A stretch of DNA of 36,401 bases from CAZAQB01 sp964487155 (GTDB lineage Bacteria > Pseudomonadota > Gammaproteobacteria > Nitrococcales > Nitrococcaceae), in the NCBI GenBank assembly GCA_964487155.1, contig CAZAQB010000018.1, positions 1 through 36,401 on the forward strand, in the 5' to 3' direction. A program made the translations under genes and the position numbers. How positions within the stretch are numbered: position 1 is the stretch's first letter; each line of letters begins with the position of its first letter. The notes beneath the pieces were generated by a model. That model ran no database searches, was not told where the DNA came from, and saw only the letters and a program-made list of their open reading frames with translations. Shown piece after piece: positions 33,152 to 36,401 of the stretch.

Positions 33152-33919
33152 TCAGCGCCGGGGCAGAAAGCGCCGCGGATCCACCGGCTCGCCGTCGCGG
33201 CGCAGTTCGAAGTGCAGCAAGGCACGGCGCCCGGGTCCGAGCCCCATGCGGGCGATGCGCTGGCCGCCGGACACCCGCTCCCCCTCGCGCACCAGCAGTT
33301 CCTGGTTGTAGCCGTAGGCCGTCAGGTAACGCTCACTGTGCTTGACGATCACCAGGTTGCCGTAGCCTCGCAATCCGTCGCCGCTGTAGACCACCCGCCC
33401 CTGGGCCGCGGCACGCACCGGCTGGCCCTCGCGGCCGCCGATGGAGATGCCCCGCTTGCCCGTGCCGTCCGCCTCGAAGCCCCGCAGCACGGGTCCCTCC
33501 ACGGGCCACTGCCAGCTCGGGGAGGCGCTCGCGGAGCCGCCGTCCTGGCCTGGCTCAGGGCGATCGGCCCCGGGCGCCGGCGTTGAGGCTGCGGGGCGGG
33601 GCTGGGGGGACGATGCCGTGGCCGGTGTCCCACGCCGGGAGGCGCTGGCGCCCGGCTGCGGACGCAGGGCCAGGCGCTGGCCGGGGTAGATGGTGTAGGG
33701 ATGGGGGATGTCGTTCCAGCGGGCCAGGCGCCGGTAGTCGAGCCCGTTGCGCCAGGCGATGGAGTAGAGGGTGTCGCCGCGGCGCACCCGGTAGCTGGTG
33801 CTGGTGGACGCCGGCTGCGGCGGGCCGCTGGCGGTGACGCTGCGCTCGCCGTAGTCGAACTCCGCGCAGGCGGCCAGCACCAGCGCCGCCGCCAGCGCCA
33901 GGGCGCGGCGTGCTCTCAC
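33152..33919 (-). CDS. nlpD: NlpD-type lipoprotein (LysM + M23 domain)
   Basis: A 255-residue lipoprotein with lipobox LAAC (Cys 18). The LysM domain (YRVRRGDTLYSIAWRNGLDY, WNDIPHPYTIYPGQRLAL) binds peptidoglycan. A Pro/Ala/Ser-rich linker spans about 95-145. The C-terminal M23/LytM fold (WPVEGPVLRGFE, GRVVYSGDGLRGYGNLVIVK, LLHFELRRDGEPVDP) lacks the first zinc ligands: GISIGG stands where active enzymes have H-x-x-x-D. It is thus a non-hydrolytic activator, as known for NlpD, which activates the AmiC amidase at division. It overlaps yqaA by ATGA. Its downstream partner rpoS is separated by a MITE. Confidence 0.92.
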   Translation of the reverse strand: MRARRALALAAALVLAACAEFDYGERSVTASGPPQPASTSTSYRVRRGDTLYSIAWRNGLDYRRLARWNDIPHPYTIYPGQRLALRPQPGASASRRGTPATASSPQPRPAASTPAPGADRPEPGQDGGSASASPSWQWPVEGPVLRGFEADGTGKRGISIGGREGQPVRAAAQGRVVYSGDGLRGYGNLVIVKHSERYLTAYGYNQELLVREGERVSGGQRIARMGLGPGRRALLHFELRRDGEPVDPRRFLPRR

Positions 33920-34497
33920 AGCCGGGTGGCGATCAGCGCTACCGCCAGCAGGCCCACGCTAGCCCAGCCGATACGGTCAATGTAGGTACGCAGCCAGGGT
34001 TCCACCCGCGGCCCACCCCAACCCACCAGGCCCGCCACCAGATAGAAACGCAGACCGCGCCCCACCAGGGAGGCGGCAATGAAGGGCAGCAGCGCGATGG
34101 CCGCAGCGCCCGCCGCCACCGTGAACACCTTGTACGGAATGGGTGAAAAACCCGCCACCAGCACCACCCAGAACCCCCAGCGCTCGAACCAGGCGGCGGC
34201 CTGCAGGTAAGGATCCCAGTAACCGAACTCCCGCAGCCAGGGCTCCACCGCTTCCAGGGCAAACAGCCCGATGGCGTAGCCGAGCAGCGCACCGGCCACC
34301 GACGCCACGGTGGTCCAGCCCGCCAGGGCCATGGCCCGCTTGGGCCGGGCCAGGCTCATGGGGATGAGCATGACGTCCGGCGGAATGGGAAAAAACGAGG
34401 ATTCCGCGAAGCTCACGGCACCCAGCAGCCAGGGCGCCCGGGGATGCGCGGACCAGCGCAGGGTGCGGTCGTAGAGCCGCGAGAACAGACCGCTCAC
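33916..34497 (-). CDS. yqaA: YqaA-family membrane protein (SNARE-associated/DedA-like)
   Basis: A 193-residue inner-membrane protein with about four to five TM segments. Re-entrant motif FAESSFFPIPPDVMLIPMSL lies near 30-49, then WTTVASVAGALLGYAIGLFA, WFERWGFWVVLVAGFSPIPY with KVFTVAAGAAA (the typical second half) and a final TM near 175-190. The DedA relatives are linked to phospholipid flipping; for YqaA itself the role is not established. ATGA overlaps on both sides (pcm upstream, nlpD downstream) show tight coupling within the surE-pcm-yqaA-nlpD operon. Confidence 0.9.
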   Translation of the reverse strand: MSGLFSRLYDRTLRWSAHPRAPWLLGAVSFAESSFFPIPPDVMLIPMSLARPKRAMALAGWTTVASVAGALLGYAIGLFALEAVEPWLREFGYWDPYLQAAAWFERWGFWVVLVAGFSPIPYKVFTVAAGAAAIALLPFIAASLVGRGLRFYLVAGLVGWGGPRVEPWLRTYIDRIGWASVGLLAVALIATRL

Positions 34498-35126
34498 TCG
34501 GTACCCTCCCGCATGGGCACGAAACTCACCCCGCCCAGCTCCCGCCGGACGATGCCCGACGGGCTGCGCTCCAGCACCAGCAGGGACTGGCCCAGGGACC
34601 GGCCCACCGGCGCCACCAGCCGGCCGCCGGGTGCCAGCTGCTCGAGCAGAGTCTCCGGAATCTCCGGCGGTGCCGCCGTAAGCATGATGGCGTCGAAGGG
34701 GGCCTCCCCGGGCCAGCCCTGATGGCCGTCGCCCAGGCGCACCCGCACGTTGTGCAGGCCGAGCTCGGAGAGCCGGGCGCGGGCCTGCTCGAACAGCGCC
34801 CGGATGCGCTCGATGGTGAACACCCGGGACACCAGCCGCGCCAGAACCGCCGCCTGGTAGCCGCAGCCGGTGCCGATCTCCAGCACCTTGCGTACCTCGC
34901 TGCCCTCCAGCACCGCCTGGGTCATCAGCGCCACCACGTAGGGCTGGGAAATGGTCTGCCCGTAGCCGATGGGCAGAGCGGTGTCGTCATAGGCCCGGCT
35001 CGCCAGGGCCTCGTCAACGAACAGGTGGCGCGGCGTCTCCCGGATCGCCTCCAGCACCCGGGAGTCGCGGATGCCGGCCTCGGCGAGGCGTTCGACCAAG
35101 CGGTTGCGGGTGCGCGCAGACGTCAT
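34494..35126 (-). CDS. pcm: protein-L-isoaspartate O-methyltransferase
   Basis: A SAM-dependent methyltransferase of about 210 residues that repairs isoaspartyl residues in aged proteins. Motifs: RHLFVDEALASRAYDDTALP, then GYGQTISQPYVVALMTQ (isoaspartate pocket), KVLEIGTGCGYQAAVLARL (SAM motif I), VFTIERIRALFEQAR, and FDAIMLTAAPPEIPETLLEQ (motif II). I took the ATG at 35126, with GGGGGAT upstream and agreement with the E. coli length. An ATG at 35153 overlapping the surE stop is also possible. It follows surE closely, the usual arrangement. Confidence 0.93.
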   Translation of the reverse strand: MTSARTRNRLVERLAEAGIRDSRVLEAIRETPRHLFVDEALASRAYDDTALPIGYGQTISQPYVVALMTQAVLEGSEVRKVLEIGTGCGYQAAVLARLVSRVFTIERIRALFEQARARLSELGLHNVRVRLGDGHQGWPGEAPFDAIMLTAAPPEIPETLLEQLAPGGRLVAPVGRSLGQSLLVLERSPSGIVRRELGGVSFVPMREGTE

Positions 35127-35152
35127 GCCGATCCCCCGGTCGCCGGTGCCCA

Positions 35153-35911
35153 TCAACCCAGCCGCTCCACCCAGCCGGCCACCTGTTCCAGGGCGGGGTA
35201 GCGGGTCAGGTCGACCTGGATCGGACTGACCGACACGCGAGCGTGGCGCACGGCGTGGAAGTCCGTCCCCGGGCCGGCATCCTGCTCCCCCCCCGGCGGA
35301 CCGATCCAGTAGATCGGACGACCCCGGGGGTCACGGTCGTGCACCACCGGTTCCGCCCGGTGACGCTGGCCCAGGCGCGTGGCCTCGAAGCCCTCCAGCT
35401 GGTCCCAGGGGAGGTCGGGAACGTTGACGTTGAGGATGGTGTCCGCCGGCAGCGGCTCCCGCTGCAGCTTCTGAATCAGCAGCTGCGCCACCCGGCCCGC
35501 GGTCTCGAAATTGTGGCATTCGGCGCCGCCGAGGCTCGCCAGGGACACGGCGATGGCCGGCAGGCCCAGGAAGCGCCCCTCCATGGCGGCGGCGACGGTG
35601 CCGCTGTAGAGCACATCGTCGCCGAGGTTGGCCCCGGAGTTGATGCCGGACACCACCATGTCCGGCTCATCGCTGAGCAGCCCGGTGATGGCCAGGTGGA
35701 CGCAGTCGGTGGGGGTGCCCTCGACCCGGTAGCCGCGCTCCGCCAGCCGGTGCACGCGGATCGGGTTGTCCAGCGTCAGGGAGTTGCTGGCGCCGCTGCG
35801 GTCACGCTCCGGCGCGACCACCGTCACCCGGCCTTCCGCCTCCATGGCGCGGGCCAGACATTCGATCCCAGGGGCGCCGTAACCGTCGTCGTTGCTGACC
35901 AGGATGTGCAT
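35153..35911 (-). CDS. surE: 5'/3'-nucleotidase SurE
   Basis: A 252-residue metal-dependent nucleoside monophosphate phosphatase. The N-terminus MHILVSNDDGYGAPGIECLA carries the DD metal ligands at 8-9. VVAPERDRSGASNSLTLDNP holds the conserved Ser, and VSGINSGANLGDDVLYSGTV the Asn and loop residues of the active site, with ILNVNVPDLP downstream. The ATG at 35911 begins exactly at the conserved strand; a TTG further upstream adds eight residues and is less likely. First gene of the operon surE-pcm-yqaA-nlpD-(rpoS). It is divergent from an Smr-domain gene with about 150 bp between. Confidence 0.96.
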   Translation of the reverse strand: MHILVSNDDGYGAPGIECLARAMEAEGRVTVVAPERDRSGASNSLTLDNPIRVHRLAERGYRVEGTPTDCVHLAITGLLSDEPDMVVSGINSGANLGDDVLYSGTVAAAMEGRFLGLPAIAVSLASLGGAECHNFETAGRVAQLLIQKLQREPLPADTILNVNVPDLPWDQLEGFEATRLGQRHRAEPVVHDRDPRGRPIYWIGPPGGEQDAGPGTDFHAVRHARVSVSPIQVDLTRYPALEQVAGWVERLG

Positions 35912-36063
35912 CGGGCGGCTGCGGGCACTCGGCAACTTCGGGAAGGTCCCAAGTATACAGAGCGTCCGTGCCGGTTAAAGGAGCGGTTCCCACGCCTTGC
36001 ACCGCAGGCCGACTCCGTGGCAAGTCTGGAGCCTGGCGTCCGGCGCGCTGGCGGGAGGATCCC

Positions 36064-36401
36064 ATGAGCGACGAGGAAGACCCGGAACTGGAACTGTTCC
36101 GGGCGGAGATGAGCGACGTCCGGCCCCTGCAGCACGACCGGGCGGAGCCGGCGACCCCGCGGCCGGCACCGATACCGGTGCAGCGCCTGGCCGACGAGGC
36201 CGCCGTACTCCGGGAACTGCTGGCCGAGCCGGAGGATCACCAGGCCCTGGGCGCGGAGGCCGGCGAGGCCCTCACCTACCTGCGGCACGGCGTGCAGCGC
36301 CGGGTGCTGCGCCGCCTGGGCCGGGGCCAGTATGCCGTGGCCGCTGAGCTGGACCTGCACGGCATGACCGTGGCGCTGGCCAAGCAGGAACTGGACGCCT
36401 T
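36064..36401 (+). CDS. Smr-domain protein, 3' end outside window
   Basis: The ATG at 36064 follows GGAGG by six bases. The visible 112 codons hold an acidic N-terminus (SDEEDPELELFRAEMSDVRP), a Pro/Ala-rich linker, a helical part (EAGEALTYLRHGVQRRVLRR) and the start of an Smr domain (AELDLHGMTVALAKQELDA, with the DLHG motif). Stand-alone Smr proteins of this layout (YfcN/SmrB-like) are endonucleases; SmrB of E. coli cleaves mRNA between collided ribosomes. The C-terminal rest of the domain is beyond the window, so intactness cannot be judged. Confidence 0.85.
   Translation, partial: MSDEEDPELELFRAEMSDVRPLQHDRAEPATPRPAPIPVQRLADEAAVLRELLAEPEDHQALGAEAGEALTYLRHGVQRRVLRRLGRGQYAVAAELDLHGMTVALAKQELDA

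Overview
The window is about 36.4 kb of very GC-rich DNA from a gammaproteobacterium. The surE-pcm-yqaA-nlpD-rpoS order, the alaC-hom-thrC-recJ block, pepN-prc and PomAB-type stator genes fit a halophilic or alkaliphilic Ectothiorhodospiraceae/Chromatiales-like organism; this placement is inference from gene content only. It is draft assembly: a run of exactly 100 N at 24387-24486 is flanked by the same 55 bases on both sides.

Positions 1-7250 are an accessory, decaying region. It holds a Phd-type antitoxin with a wrecked PIN toxin, a small membrane protein divergent from an internally deleted XRE/MmyB regulator, a renalase-like flavoprotein, HigA beside a HigB remnant, two divergent lipoprotein genes each broken by one homopolymer frameshift, and an intact AbrB/PIN module in locally AT-richer DNA beside tRNA-Ser(UGA). 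Two directly repeated copies of a 161-bp MITE-like element bracket about 5.8 kb of it, and each abuts the 3' end of a PIN toxin reading frame.

Positions 7250-15950 carry pyrD (-), a stand-alone ParA ATPase (+), a second MITE-like hairpin element, a VWA protein overlapping a single-pass membrane protein (+), a small PilZ-like gene (-), and a pomA-pomB-pilZ operon (-) for a sodium-type flagellar stator with a c-di-GMP receptor candidate. A DUF6231-like gene follows.

Positions 15950-24590 hold REP/MITE repeats, an alpha/beta hydrolase (-), the overlapping pair pepN-prc (+), a large unrecognised multi-pass membrane protein (+), and a repeat-rich intergenic region with the assembly gap.

Positions 24590-36401 are conserved housekeeping. 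The first block is a minus-strand operon alaC-hom-thrC-(COG4255-like)-recJ, in which most junctions overlap or nearly touch. A Mth938-domain gene (+) separates it from the surE-pcm-yqaA-nlpD-rpoS operon (-), whose nlpD-rpoS gap is occupied by a third MITE-like element. An Smr-domain gene (+) runs off the right end.

The most unusual content is the intergenic repeat population: three MITE-like families, an E. coli-like REP, and a hairpin family with a constant loop and different, internally complementary stems.
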